The notes under the pieces: model-generated
Seen by the model: the letters and a program-made list of their open reading frames with translations, nothing else
Database searches by the model: none
Told to the model about the DNA's origin: nothing
In this document: in pieces, positions 16,614 to 24,905 of the stretch
Position numbering within the stretch: position 1 is the first letter of the stretch
Layout: every line of letters begins with the position of its first letter
Origin: Gammaproteobacteria bacterium
GTDB lineage: Bacteria; Pseudomonadota; Gammaproteobacteria; Arenicellales; CAJQKF01
Assembly: GCA_030429665.1 (NCBI GenBank)
Contig: JAUIEZ010000014.1
Span: forward strand, 1 to 54,788
Direction: 5' to 3'
DNA length: 54,788 bases
Translations under genes and position numbers: made by a program

Positions 16614-17051
16614 ATGTCCGCCAGTCAGCAGGAACAGGCCGCAACGCTCATCGACACCTTCGAGATGCTCGGCGACTGGGAAGAGCGATACCGATTCATC
16701 ATCGATCTCGGCAGGCAGATGCCGGCGTTGCCCGAATCGGAGAAGACCGACGCCAACAAGGTCAATGGCTGCTTGAGCAGCGTGTGGCTCGTCGCCGAAA
16801 GCCGGCAGGACGACGGCGAGCAGGTCATCGAGTTTCGCGCCGACAGCGATTCGGCCATCGTGCGCGGGCTGGTCGCGATGTTGCGAAGCGTCTACTCGGG
16901 ACAGACGCCCCGCGATATCCTCGCCTTCGACGTCGACGAGCTGTTCGGCAAGCTCGACCTCGCGCAACATCTGTCCATGGGACGCCGCAACGGGTTGTCC
17001 GAGATGGTCAAGCGCATCAAGACGCTGGCCGCGGAGCAGGCCGCCGCGTAG
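16614..17051 (+). CDS. sufE: SufE-family cysteine desulfuration protein
   Basis: A 145-residue sulphur acceptor that takes persulphide from a SufS-type desulfurase and passes it to Fe-S cluster assembly. The acceptor Cys53 lies in NKVNGCLSSVWLVAE, matching Cys51 of E. coli SufE. LAQHLSMGRRNGLSEMVKRI near the C terminus is the other family block. No ribosome-binding site is obvious before the ATG at 16614. No suf operon accompanies it. A class V aminotransferase at 37.4 kb belongs to a desulfurase-like family, but a functional link is not shown. Confidence 0.95.
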   Translation: MSASQQEQAATLIDTFEMLGDWEERYRFIIDLGRQMPALPESEKTDANKVNGCLSSVWLVAESRQDDGEQVIEFRADSDSAIVRGLVAMLRSVYSGQTPRDILAFDVDELFGKLDLAQHLSMGRRNGLSEMVKRIKTLAAEQAAA

Positions 17052-17069
17052 CCCCGTGGCCGAGTTCAC

Positions 17070-17531
17070 ATGCCCACGCTGTTGATCGTCTCGCATCGGC
17101 CCTCGCCGAATACCGAGAAGCTGGCCCGGGCGGTTGCCGAAGGCGCCGGGGATTCGTCGATCGAAGGCGTGGACGTCGACCTGCGCTCGCCGTTCGATAC
17201 CGATGCCGACCACGTGCTGGGCGCGGGCGCCATCATCCTCGGTACCACCGAGAACTTCGGGTACATGAACGGAGCGTTGAAGGATTTCTTCGAACGCATT
17301 TACTACCCCTGCCTGGAGCGAACCGAAGGCATGCCCTACGCGCTCTACGTCAAGGGCGGTCTCGACGGTACCGGCGCGCGAAACAGCGTGGAACGGATCG
17401 TATCGGGGATGAAGTGGAAGACCGTGCAGGAGCCGCTGGTAATGACCGGAGCGTATCGCCCGCAGTGGCTCGATCCGCTCAGGGAACTCGGCATGGCGAT
17501 GGCGGCCGGCCTGGAAGCGGGCATCTTCTGA
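17070..17531 (+). CDS. Flavodoxin-like protein
   Basis: A 153-residue flavodoxin-fold protein. The phosphate-binding loop reads LIVSHRPSPNTEKLARAVAE with the S/T-x-T/N pattern of FMN binders. AIILGTTENFGYMNGALKDFF provides the second loop contacting the isoalloxazine ring. It starts 18 bp after sufE on the same strand, so the two are likely co-transcribed. It could provide electrons for Fe-S cluster work or be a NAD(P)H reductase; sequence alone does not decide. Confidence 0.85.
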   Translation: MPTLLIVSHRPSPNTEKLARAVAEGAGDSSIEGVDVDLRSPFDTDADHVLGAGAIILGTTENFGYMNGALKDFFERIYYPCLERTEGMPYALYVKGGLDGTGARNSVERIVSGMKWKTVQEPLVMTGAYRPQWLDPLRELGMAMAAGLEAGIF

Positions 17532-17610
17532 GAGCGCTTTCGGATCGGCGCTTGATTCCGGCGCCGCCCAGTCGCATATTGGAGGCTGTTCGATTCGATC
17601 CCCACCGGCA

Positions 17611-18276
17611 ATGACCCACAATTTGTTTACGCCCCGGTTCGAAAACCTGCCCGCCGAGATCCCGGTATTTCCGCTGGCAGGGGCGATACTCATGCCGCAG
17701 ACCCAGCTGCCGCTGAACATATTCGAGCCGCGCTACCTGCGCATGGTCAACGACGTGCTTTCCGGCGATCGCCTTATCGGCATGATCCAGCCCGATCCCA
17801 ACGTCGATGACGAGGGTGCGTTGTGCGCCACCGGCTGCGCGGGACGCGTGACGTCGTTTAACGAAACCGACGACGGACGCTTCATCATCCTGCTGTCCGG
17901 CATCTGTCGTTTCGATGCCGTGCGCGAAACCACGGATGGCACCGACTACCGCACCTTCGCCGTCGACTGGGACCGTTTTCGCGGGGACTACGATCTCGAA
18001 CAGAGCCTGGAAAACGTGTCGCCCTCGCGCGAGGCGTTGTTGAAGCTGGTGGAGGAATTCGGTGCGGCGAAGAACGCGAAGGTCGACTTCGACAGTCTTG
18101 AAAAGTTGAACGACCTGCAGGTGGTCAACGTGCTGGTGTGCGGCCTGGGATTCGAGTCGCCGTCGGTCCAAGGCTTGATTGAGTCGGTGACCCTGGGCGA
18201 CCGCGCCGAGCTGCTCTCCGGGCTGATGCAGTTCGCCATCCACGAGCCCGTGGAGTCGGGCACGCGCAGCCACTGA
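17611..18276 (+). CDS. Lon N-terminal (substrate-binding) domain protein
   Basis: A 221-residue stand-alone LON substrate-binding domain without the AAA+ or protease domains of Lon. The family start IPVFPLAGAILMPQTQLPLN and IFEPRYLRMVNDVLSGDRLIG is unmistakable, followed by GCAGRVTSFNETDDGRFIILL. The C-terminal helical part (LEKLNDLQVVNVLVCGL, LTLGDRAEL-type) is complete. Stand-alone versions are common in Proteobacteria; some act as protein- or ligand-binding adaptors, but no role is established here. Confidence 0.9.
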   Translation: MTHNLFTPRFENLPAEIPVFPLAGAILMPQTQLPLNIFEPRYLRMVNDVLSGDRLIGMIQPDPNVDDEGALCATGCAGRVTSFNETDDGRFIILLSGICRFDAVRETTDGTDYRTFAVDWDRFRGDYDLEQSLENVSPSREALLKLVEEFGAAKNAKVDFDSLEKLNDLQVVNVLVCGLGFESPSVQGLIESVTLGDRAELLSGLMQFAIHEPVESGTRSH

Positions 18277-18355
18277 AGCGTCGATATCGGCGCGGTCGAT
18301 GGGCTATCCCCGTTTCCGTCGGCGGTCGACGGCCGATTAGTTCGAACAACGTTTC

Positions 18356-20365
18356 CTACAAACGCAATTGCCGCACTTCCTTGCGCAGGTCGGCGAGCCG
18401 CGCACGTCCGGCCGGCGCGTATACCAGCGCCGCGTAGTGGCCCGTAATCGATTCGATCTGCCCTTGGGCACGGGGAAATCGCGCCGCCGCACGCCGTGCC
18501 AGGTCGCGGGGTCCTTCGGACCGACGGGTCGCGAACCCGGCCCTCGCCAGTTTTCGCAGGAACCTTGTATAGTATTTTTGCGGCGACGCGCGCTGGCGGC
18601 CCGCGCCCGACAACAGTACCCAGGTGACGAGCACGAACGCCGATACGGATGCCGTCAGCGCGAGAATCATCCATGTCCAGTTGGGCGCGCGAATCCCGAG
18701 CTGCCTGAGCAGCAACTGCTGTTGCTCGGGACCGTAGGCCATCACCCACGTGTTCCACTGGTAGGTGAGCAGGTCGCCGAGCAGCACGAGTTGGCGTACC
18801 CGCGCGTCCAGCCAATCCACCTGGAGCAAGGCGCGGATGCTTTCCGCGTCGAGTTCGCTGCCCAGCGCGCCGGCGGAGGCCAGCCGGCGCAGCGCCTCTA
18901 GTCCCATGTCGACGCGTTCCGGCGCCACCGCCGCGGTCGGGTCGATGCGTCGCCATCCTCGCCCGGGTACGCGGATCTCCGCCCAGGCATGGGCATCGTA
19001 CTGGCGCACGATATAGTAGCCGCCGGACGGGTTGAACTCGCCGCCCTGGTAGCCGAGGACCACGCGTGCCTCGAAGCCGGCAGCGCGCATCAGAGCGGCG
19101 AATGCGCTGGCATAGTGCTCGCAGTAGCCGCGCCTCGTCTCGAACAGGAAGTCGTGCACCGGCGCCTCGCCGGTCGGCGGCGGTGTCAACGTGTAGTGAA
19201 AGGGTTGCTCGCGGAAGTAGGACAAAATGCGCGAGGTCACGGCCTCGGCGCCGCCGCCATCGGCGGCAAAGGAGCGCGCCAGCGCCAGTACTTCGTCGGT
19301 GACGTGCGGTGGCCGATTGGCGCCAGCGCCGGTCGCCACGTCTTCGCTCAGGTAGGTTGCCGGCGAGGACGCCGCGCGGTACCGCCTTCGTTCGCTCACG
19401 GGTCGTCGCGCGCGCGCCAGCGCGAGCTCGTTGATCCGGCCCGACCCCTCGATCGACAGCGGCAATTCCAGCACCGGCAGCCAGCGCTTGTCCGTGGGCT
19501 CGAGGGTAAGGTCATAGCGATAGATGACCGCCTGCTCGCCCGGCTTGATCTGCACCCGGCGCGCGTTCCTGGATGAGCGGCTCCACGCGCGACCGTCGAA
19601 TTGTTCGAGCACGAGCAGGCGCCAGTAGCGTTCGGGGCGCGGTGGCGCATCACCCTGGAAATCGACGCGAAAAGCCACGGCCTCGTCCAGGTTGAGTCGG
19701 CTGATCGAGCCGGGCTCCACGCGGTCGGACAGTCCGGTGACGGCATCGTTGGTTTGCTCGGCGATGCCCCAAAGGCTGCCCTCGATACGCGGGAACAGGA
19801 CGTAGGCGACGAGCGCGATGGGCAGGCCGAGCGCGACGATACGCGTCGTGAGGCCGAGCGCCCGTCCGGCGGTGAAGCTGCCTCGCGATACCAGCAAGGT
19901 GAAATTGACGATCACCAGCAGCACGCAGGCCAGGCCCCAGGCAGCCGTTGCCGGCGACTGGTCGAAGAGGAACGCGGCAACCACCACGATGGTTACCAGG
20001 ATGTTGCAGAACATCGCGTCGCGCAGGCTCGAGGTTTCCAGTATTTTCAGCGCGGCGAAGCTGACCAGCAGGGCGCTGCCCGCCGTGCGCCCGAAAATGG
20101 TCTGGTACTGCACGATCACCAACGCGACCATGGCAACGCTCAGCGCGGCGCGCACCAGCGCCCGCGGCGGCGTGTCGCCGCGCCGGGCGATCACCAGGCG
20201 CCAGGCGATAATGGCGACGAACACCGCGCCAAGCCAGGGCGGTTGCATCAGCAGGTGCGGCACCGACGCCAACACGGTAGTCGCGAACAGCAGGTATAGC
20301 GCGCGCGGCGCGGGCGGACGTATCGGCGCGCGCGGCGGTCTGGGCAAGCCGAACGGGATCTTCAC
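18356..20365 (-). CDS. TgpA-type membrane transglutaminase (DUF3488 plus transglutaminase core)
   Basis: A 669-residue inner-membrane protein. Residues about 1-200 hold six to seven membrane helices (DUF3488). A periplasmic transglutaminase/protease-like domain follows with the catalytic triad Cys415 (RRGYCEHYASAF), His459 (QYDAHAWAEI) and Asp475 (RIDPTAAV). Another membrane helix near residue 570 and a C-terminal DUF4129-like tail complete the TgpA layout. The GTG start at 20365 overlaps the DUF58 stop (GTGA). In Pseudomonas aeruginosa TgpA is essential, but its substrate is unknown. A much longer open reading upstream is out of frame with family sequence and was dropped. Confidence 0.92.
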   Translation of the reverse strand: MKIPFGLPRPPRAPIRPPAPRALYLLFATTVLASVPHLLMQPPWLGAVFVAIIAWRLVIARRGDTPPRALVRAALSVAMVALVIVQYQTIFGRTAGSALLVSFAALKILETSSLRDAMFCNILVTIVVVAAFLFDQSPATAAWGLACVLLVIVNFTLLVSRGSFTAGRALGLTTRIVALGLPIALVAYVLFPRIEGSLWGIAEQTNDAVTGLSDRVEPGSISRLNLDEAVAFRVDFQGDAPPRPERYWRLLVLEQFDGRAWSRSSRNARRVQIKPGEQAVIYRYDLTLEPTDKRWLPVLELPLSIEGSGRINELALARARRPVSERRRYRAASSPATYLSEDVATGAGANRPPHVTDEVLALARSFAADGGGAEAVTSRILSYFREQPFHYTLTPPPTGEAPVHDFLFETRRGYCEHYASAFAALMRAAGFEARVVLGYQGGEFNPSGGYYIVRQYDAHAWAEIRVPGRGWRRIDPTAAVAPERVDMGLEALRRLASAGALGSELDAESIRALLQVDWLDARVRQLVLLGDLLTYQWNTWVMAYGPEQQQLLLRQLGIRAPNWTWMILALTASVSAFVLVTWVLLSGAGRQRASPQKYYTRFLRKLARAGFATRRSEGPRDLARRAAARFPRAQGQIESITGHYAALVYAPAGRARLADLRKEVRQLRL

Positions 20366-21306
20366 GAGACCGGTTTGTACAGCGCCAGCAATTCCAGGCA
20401 GCGTTGCTGGTGGCCGAGGCCGCGCCCGCTTTCGAGTTGCCTGCCCGGTAGTTGCAGTGCGTATTCGAGATTCGCCCGCTGGGCGTCCAGTACCCAGCGG
20501 CACAGGATCGACAGGCGGGTTTCGGTGTCGCCGGCGGTGTCGGCGAAGCGCAGTACCAGGTTGCGCCGACCTTCGCCGCCGAACACCTTGGTTTTCAGTC
20601 CCGTGCCTCGCGCGCTGGTGCGCCAGTGGACACGGCTCAGGGGATCGCCTAGCCGATGATCGCGAAGATTGTCGAAGTCGCCCTGGCCGGACCGTCCGCC
20701 CGAGACGTCTCCCGCGTCGTCGCCGCCACCGGTCACCGGCAACGGAAGGGGAGGCGCCGGTCTGGGGTATACCAGTTGCCGGGGCGTGCCGCGCAGGATC
20801 CGCGTCCAGGCGCAAAACAGCCCCATCGGGTAGACGCTCACCAGGTAGGTGTCGGGCAGCGCCACGACGCCTCGACGCGGTGGGTGAAAGGGCAGTTCGA
20901 TACGCTTCTCGCCGCCGGCCGCCAGGTCGAACACGTGCTCGCCGCCGGCCCCGCGCAGCCACACGGCGCGCCGCTCGCGGCGCAGTTCGTCGCGAATTCG
21001 GACCGCGGCGTGGGCCTGCTCCCCGGCGAACACCGGCCGTCCCGCTTCGAGCGACACGCGGATGCCGACGAGATTGCGCTGCGTGTAGTGCATCGCGACC
21101 ACGGCGACGCCGGCCAGCAGGAAGGTGAACAAGTGGCCGAGTCCGTTGTTGTAGTTCACCGAGACCAGCAGCATGAGAAGAAGGGCGCCGCCGAACAGCA
21201 CGCCGAAGCGTGTCGGCAGGATATAGACCTTGCGGGAATCGGTGCGCAGTGCATCGGTCGCCGGCGCCGCCGCATGCACCTCGGAGAGCTCGGGGGGAGG
21301 GCTCAC
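20362..21306 (-). CDS. DUF58 domain protein
   Basis: A 314-residue protein with two membrane helices near residues 30-75 and a cytoplasmic vWA-like DUF58 domain. The DUF58 signature is DFDNLRDHRLGDPLSRVHWR (about residues 215-234). It begins with a GTG one base after the MoxR stop and overlaps the TgpA start by 4 bp. DUF58 proteins are regular partners of MoxR ATPases and membrane transglutaminases, probably forming one envelope-associated machine. Confidence 0.92.
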   Translation of the reverse strand: MSPPPELSEVHAAAPATDALRTDSRKVYILPTRFGVLFGGALLLMLLVSVNYNNGLGHLFTFLLAGVAVVAMHYTQRNLVGIRVSLEAGRPVFAGEQAHAAVRIRDELRRERRAVWLRGAGGEHVFDLAAGGEKRIELPFHPPRRGVVALPDTYLVSVYPMGLFCAWTRILRGTPRQLVYPRPAPPLPLPVTGGGDDAGDVSGGRSGQGDFDNLRDHRLGDPLSRVHWRTSARGTGLKTKVFGGEGRRNLVLRFADTAGDTETRLSILCRWVLDAQRANLEYALQLPGRQLESGRGLGHQQRCLELLALYKPVS

Positions 21307-21307
21307 G

Positions 21308-22255
21308 TCAGGGGATCGCCACCGATTCGATCAGCCGGCGCGTGACCTGCTCGCGGTCCGAAACCGGCAGGTTGTGTGCGAGACGATGGCCGATTACCGC
21401 CGGCGCAACGGCCTGGACGTCCTCGGGGATCACGGCGTCGCGTCCGTCGAGCAGCGCCCAGGCGCGCGCGCCCCGAACCACTGCCAGGCCGGCGCGGGGT
21501 GACAGCCCGATGTCCAGCCACGCGGCGGTGCGGCTGGCTTCGAGCAGGTCGAGGACGTAGCCGGTCAGGGCGTCGCTGGCGTGTATTTCATCGACCAGGG
21601 ATTGCAGTTCCAGCACGCCTGCCGCGTCGGTGACCGGTTCGAGGTCCGCCAGCATGCGCCCCCTGTCGCCGCCGGCGAGCAACGCCTGCTCGCTGTCGCG
21701 CGACGGGTAACCGACGCTCACCGTCATCATGAATCGGTCGAGTTGAGACTCGGGCAGCGGAAACGTACCCGACTGCTCGTGGGGGTTTTGCGTGGCAATG
21801 ACGAAGAACGGCTCCGGCAGCGCGCGGGTATCGCCGTCCACCGATACCTGGCGCTCTTCCATGGCCTCGAGCAACGCGCTCTGTGCTTTGGGGCTGGCGC
21901 GGTTGATCTCGTCGGCCAAGACGACTTCCCGAAAGATCGGCCCGGGATGAAACTCGAAGGAATGACGATTGGTATCGAAGACCGATACACCGATCACGTC
22001 CGCGGGCAGCATGTCGCTGGTGAACTGGATGCGATTGAATCCGAGGCCCAGCACTCGCGCCAGTGCCTGGGCGAGGGTCGTCTTGCCGACCCCCGGATGG
22101 TCCTCGATCAGCAGGTGGCCGCGGGCCAGCAGGCAGGCGAGGCCGAGGCGAACGATGTGCGCCTTGCCCAGCACGACACTGTTCAGGTTCTGCTGGATTG
22201 TCTCAAGCTGACGCACCGGCGCCTGCCGGGAATGTCCCAGCAACGAATCGAGCAT
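21308..22255 (-). CDS. MoxR-family AAA+ ATPase
   Basis: A 315-residue chaperone-like ATPase. Walker A is EDHPGVGKTT (about residues 51-60), Walker B is VLADEINRASPKAQ, and the sensor region reads FVIATQNPHEQSGTFPLPE. MoxR proteins assemble or activate partner proteins, often vWA-containing ones. The ATG at 22255 has a GGAG six bases upstream and is preferred to an upstream GTG at 22267. First gene of the MoxR-DUF58-TgpA operon; downstream junctions are 1 bp and a 4-bp overlap. Confidence 0.93.
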   Translation of the reverse strand: MLDSLLGHSRQAPVRQLETIQQNLNSVVLGKAHIVRLGLACLLARGHLLIEDHPGVGKTTLAQALARVLGLGFNRIQFTSDMLPADVIGVSVFDTNRHSFEFHPGPIFREVVLADEINRASPKAQSALLEAMEERQVSVDGDTRALPEPFFVIATQNPHEQSGTFPLPESQLDRFMMTVSVGYPSRDSEQALLAGGDRGRMLADLEPVTDAAGVLELQSLVDEIHASDALTGYVLDLLEASRTAAWLDIGLSPRAGLAVVRGARAWALLDGRDAVIPEDVQAVAPAVIGHRLAHNLPVSDREQVTRRLIESVAIP

Positions 22256-22414
22256 GTCGTTCTCCACCCAAAAACCGCAAACCGGAAAATTCTACATTGT
22301 CGGGGCGGCGAGGGGGCGGACAAACCGACCAACGGCGCTCGTCGCCCGCGCCGGCGCGCAATGCCCGATGCCGGAAGGACGATCGAAAGTTGGCGACGAG
22401 GCGCCGCCGCGCCT

Positions 22415-23290
22415 CTACTCGGGGTGGCGCTGCAATTGGGTTTGCAGGCCTTCCAACTGCTTGATTCGTGCCTGTATCGAGTCCCAGCGATGGTCGGTGA
22501 CCAGCGCGGTGATGACTTCGACGAGCAGCAGCGGTGCGACGGCGGAATCCCAGCGCGAGTGCGTATCGATGCGGGCGGACAGCACGTGACCCGCGACCTT
22601 CGCTGCCGGGCTGCGCCATTGGTCGGTGAACAGTACCACCGTCGCGCCGCGCCCGGATGCGTCCTCGGCGAAGCCGATCACGTCCTTCTGGTAGCGCCTG
22701 AAGTCGAATACCACGAGCACGTCGCGGCTGCGCATGTCGAGAAGGTATTCCGGCCAGGCGGCCGACTGGCCGCTGATGTCCTGGACGTTTCCGCGCACCG
22801 CGTGCAGGTGGGCGTGAAAAGATTTTGCCAGGGCAGCGGAAAATCGTCCGCCCAGCAGGTAAACTCGGCGTCGTTCGTCCATGAGCAGGGCGCCGACCGC
22901 CTCGATCTCCGTGGCCGGCAGGCGTCGCACGGTGTTCATGACGTTCTCGCAGGCCTGCGCGGCGTAGCGATGCAGGAAGTGGGCTTCGCTCTCCGATTCG
23001 CGCGGACCGCTGCCCGAACGCTGCAGGGGTGACTGTAACCGCGCCTCGAGTTCCTCGCGAAGGCGCGCCTGGAAATCGGCGTATCCCGAAAAACCCAGCT
23101 TGTCCACGAGGCGCAGTACCGTGGGCGCGCTGACCCCGGCCTCGCTGGCGAAGCCGGCCGCGGTGCCCAGGGCCGCCATCGGGTAGTTGTCCAGCAACGC
23201 CCGGGCCGCGCGTTTCTCGGTGGCTGTCAGCCGCTCGAAACTCGCGGTAATGTGTTCGACAAGCGTCGGCGGCGTGGGGTTGTCGGTCAT
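22415..23290 (-). CDS. MurR/RpiR-family transcriptional regulator
   Basis: A 291-residue regulator. Residues about 1-80 form an RpiR helix-turn-helix (FASEAGVSAPTVLRLVDKLG), and residues about 125-255 a SIS domain that usually senses a phosphosugar or related ligand (RRVYLLGGRFSAALAKSFHA, DVLVVFDFRRYQKDVIGFAE). It is divergent from the glutamine-synthetase-like operon. The shared 212-bp intergenic region holds a perfect inverted repeat over the operon promoter, so this protein is the likely controller of the operon and of itself. I start at the ATG at 23290; the open frame continues upstream without family sequence. Whether it represses or activates is not shown by sequence. Confidence 0.9.
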   Translation of the reverse strand: MTDNPTPPTLVEHITASFERLTATEKRAARALLDNYPMAALGTAAGFASEAGVSAPTVLRLVDKLGFSGYADFQARLREELEARLQSPLQRSGSGPRESESEAHFLHRYAAQACENVMNTVRRLPATEIEAVGALLMDERRRVYLLGGRFSAALAKSFHAHLHAVRGNVQDISGQSAAWPEYLLDMRSRDVLVVFDFRRYQKDVIGFAEDASGRGATVVLFTDQWRSPAAKVAGHVLSARIDTHSRWDSAVAPLLLVEVITALVTDHRWDSIQARIKQLEGLQTQLQRHPE

Positions 23291-23329
23291 GCTCGAAATT
23301 CCCGTGAGGGGCGCGGTATTCGTATCAAA

Positions 23330-23366
23330 TATTACAGTGATTGACAGGCTTTGGAAAACTGTAATA
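23330..23366. promoter_or_regulatory. Probable RpiR-family operator: 9-bp perfect inverted repeat
   Basis: TATTACAGT (23330-23338) and ACTGTAATA (23358-23366) are perfect inverted repeats separated by 19 bp, centre to centre 28 bp. They flank a TTGACA -35 hexamer of the operon promoter, and the right arm overlaps its spacer and -10. The left arm overlaps a TAATAT element that could be the -10 of the divergent regulator gene. An AT-rich palindrome in a GC-rich intergenic region, placed this way, is best explained as the operator of the adjacent regulator. Confidence 0.65.
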
Positions 23367-23370
23367 AAAC
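23341..23370 (+). promoter_or_regulatory. Probable sigma-70 promoter of the glutamylation operon
   Basis: A consensus -35 TTGACA (23341-23346) is followed after 18 bp by TAAAAC (23365-23370), which matches the -10 consensus at four of six positions. Transcription would start near 23377, about 125 bp before the ATG of the first gene, which has an AGGGAG ribosome-binding site. The promoter lies between the two operator arms. Confidence 0.5.
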
Positions 23371-23502
23371 TGCCGAATTCATTTTTTCGTGACGCGAGCT
23401 GCCCGCGCCGGTCAGGCGGGGGAAGGCGAGTCCTGCGTCGCCGCCGATCACGCCGGGTACCGGTAACCAGTCTTTTACGGGCAACGCCCGAAGGGAGCGC
23501 CC

Positions 23503-24870
23503 ATGCAGCCATCGCAAGTCAAGAACAAGGCCGACGCAAAGAAGATCGTCAACGAGCGCGAGCTCGAATACGTCAAGGTCGGCGTGTTCGATGTCGACGG
23601 GATCCTGCGCGGCAAGTACATGCACCGCGACAAGTTTCTCTCCGCCCTCGACGGCGGGTTCGGGTTCTGCGACGTGGTGCTGGGTTGGGACTCCGCCGAC
23701 CAGCTTTACGACAACGTCAAGTTCACCGGCTGGCATACCGGTTACGGCGACGCCTGGGTGCGCATCATCCCGGATAGTTGCCGCGAACTGCCGCTGGAAG
23801 ACGGCATGCTGCTGTTTCTCGGCGAGTTCGACAACCGCGCGGAGACGGTCTGTCCGCGCGGCGTGTTGCGGCGAGTGCTGCAGCGGGCCCGGGACATGGG
23901 TTATGCCGCCACCGCCGCCTGCGAGTTCGAGTTCTTCGTCTTCGACGAGACGCCCGACAGCGTGCGGGAAAAGCACTATCGCAACCTGAAGAACATCTCG
24001 CCGGGCTTTTTCGGCTACTCCATGCTGCGCAGTTCCGTGTACTCGGAGTTTTACGAGGACCTGCTCAAGTTATCCTCGGAAATGGACTTTCCGCTCGAGG
24101 GTCTTCATACCGAAACCGGCCCCGGGGTACTCGAGGCCGCGCTGGTACACACCGATGCCCTGACCGCGGCCGACCGTGCGGCGCTGTTCAAGACCTTCAC
24201 CAAGGTGCTTGCCCAGCGCAACGGCTGGATGGCGACCTTCATGGCGAAGTGGTCCGCGGATTGGCCGGGGCAAAGCGGTCACATCCACATCTCGCTGGCG
24301 GACGCCGATGGCAAACCGGTATTCCATGACAAGAAGTCCGAGCATGGCATGTCGGAGACCATGCGCCATTTCATCGGCGGGCAGCAGGCGTTGATGCCCG
24401 AAGTCCTTTCCATGATCGCGCCGACCGTGAACAGCTATACCCGCCTGATCCCGGGGTTCTGGGCGCCCACCGCCGCGAGTTGGGGGGTTGAGAACCGGAC
24501 CTGCGCGCTTCGCGCCATCCCCGGCAAGCCGAAGTCACAGCGTGTCGAATACCGTATCGCCGCCGCGGACATCAATCCCTACATCGCACTCGCCGCGGCG
24601 GTCGGCACGGGGCTTTGGGGCATCGAGCACCGCGTGGAACCGTCGACGCCGGTGGTGGGCAACGCGTACGACGTGAAGTTTCCGCGCAAGCACCAGCTTC
24701 CCGCCACGTTGATCGAGGCCGCGGGCCGCCTGTCGGCATCCAAGCCGGCGCGCGAATTGTTCGGCGACGATTTCGTCGAGCACTATGCCGCCACCCGGGA
24801 GTGGGAGGAACGCGAGTTTCGCAAGCACATCACCGACTGGGAGATGAACCGCTACTTCGAGATCATCTGA
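23503..24870 (+). CDS. Glutamine-synthetase-like gamma-glutamylamide ligase
   Basis: A 455-residue member of the GlnA superfamily, related to PuuA, IpuC and GlnA4, which join glutamate to an amine using ATP. Metal and nucleotide landmarks are ACEFEFFVFDE, LHTETGPGVLEAAL, QSGHIHISL, the glutamate-binding NSYTRLIPGFWAPTAASWG, and RVEYRIAAADINPYIALAA. The ammonium-site DGSS loop of true glutamine synthetase is replaced by the sequence around WDSADQLYDN, which argues for a substrate other than ammonium. It is the first gene of a four-gene operon and is divergent from the RpiR-type regulator. The amine substrate is not readable from sequence; an amino alcohol is inferred from the neighbours. Confidence 0.88.
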   Translation: MQPSQVKNKADAKKIVNERELEYVKVGVFDVDGILRGKYMHRDKFLSALDGGFGFCDVVLGWDSADQLYDNVKFTGWHTGYGDAWVRIIPDSCRELPLEDGMLLFLGEFDNRAETVCPRGVLRRVLQRARDMGYAATAACEFEFFVFDETPDSVREKHYRNLKNISPGFFGYSMLRSSVYSEFYEDLLKLSSEMDFPLEGLHTETGPGVLEAALVHTDALTAADRAALFKTFTKVLAQRNGWMATFMAKWSADWPGQSGHIHISLADADGKPVFHDKKSEHGMSETMRHFIGGQQALMPEVLSMIAPTVNSYTRLIPGFWAPTAASWGVENRTCALRAIPGKPKSQRVEYRIAAADINPYIALAAAVGTGLWGIEHRVEPSTPVVGNAYDVKFPRKHQLPATLIEAAGRLSASKPARELFGDDFVEHYAATREWEEREFRKHITDWEMNRYFEII

Positions 24871-24905
24871 AGCACGCGACCGACGACAACCTGCAGCGAG
24901 AGAGC

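Noticed and set aside
16425-17720. A 431-codon minus-strand open frame across sufE and the flavodoxin gene
   Set aside because: Both plus-strand genes are clear, and the antisense reading is Arg/Gly-rich without motifs.
17611-18276. Annotation as Lon protease
   Set aside because: Only the N-terminal substrate-binding domain is present; there is no AAA+ or protease domain.
23503-24870. The ligase as housekeeping glutamine synthetase GlnA
   Set aside because: The ammonium-binding DGSS loop is missing, and the gene is in a catabolic-type operon with dehydrogenases and an amidotransferase.
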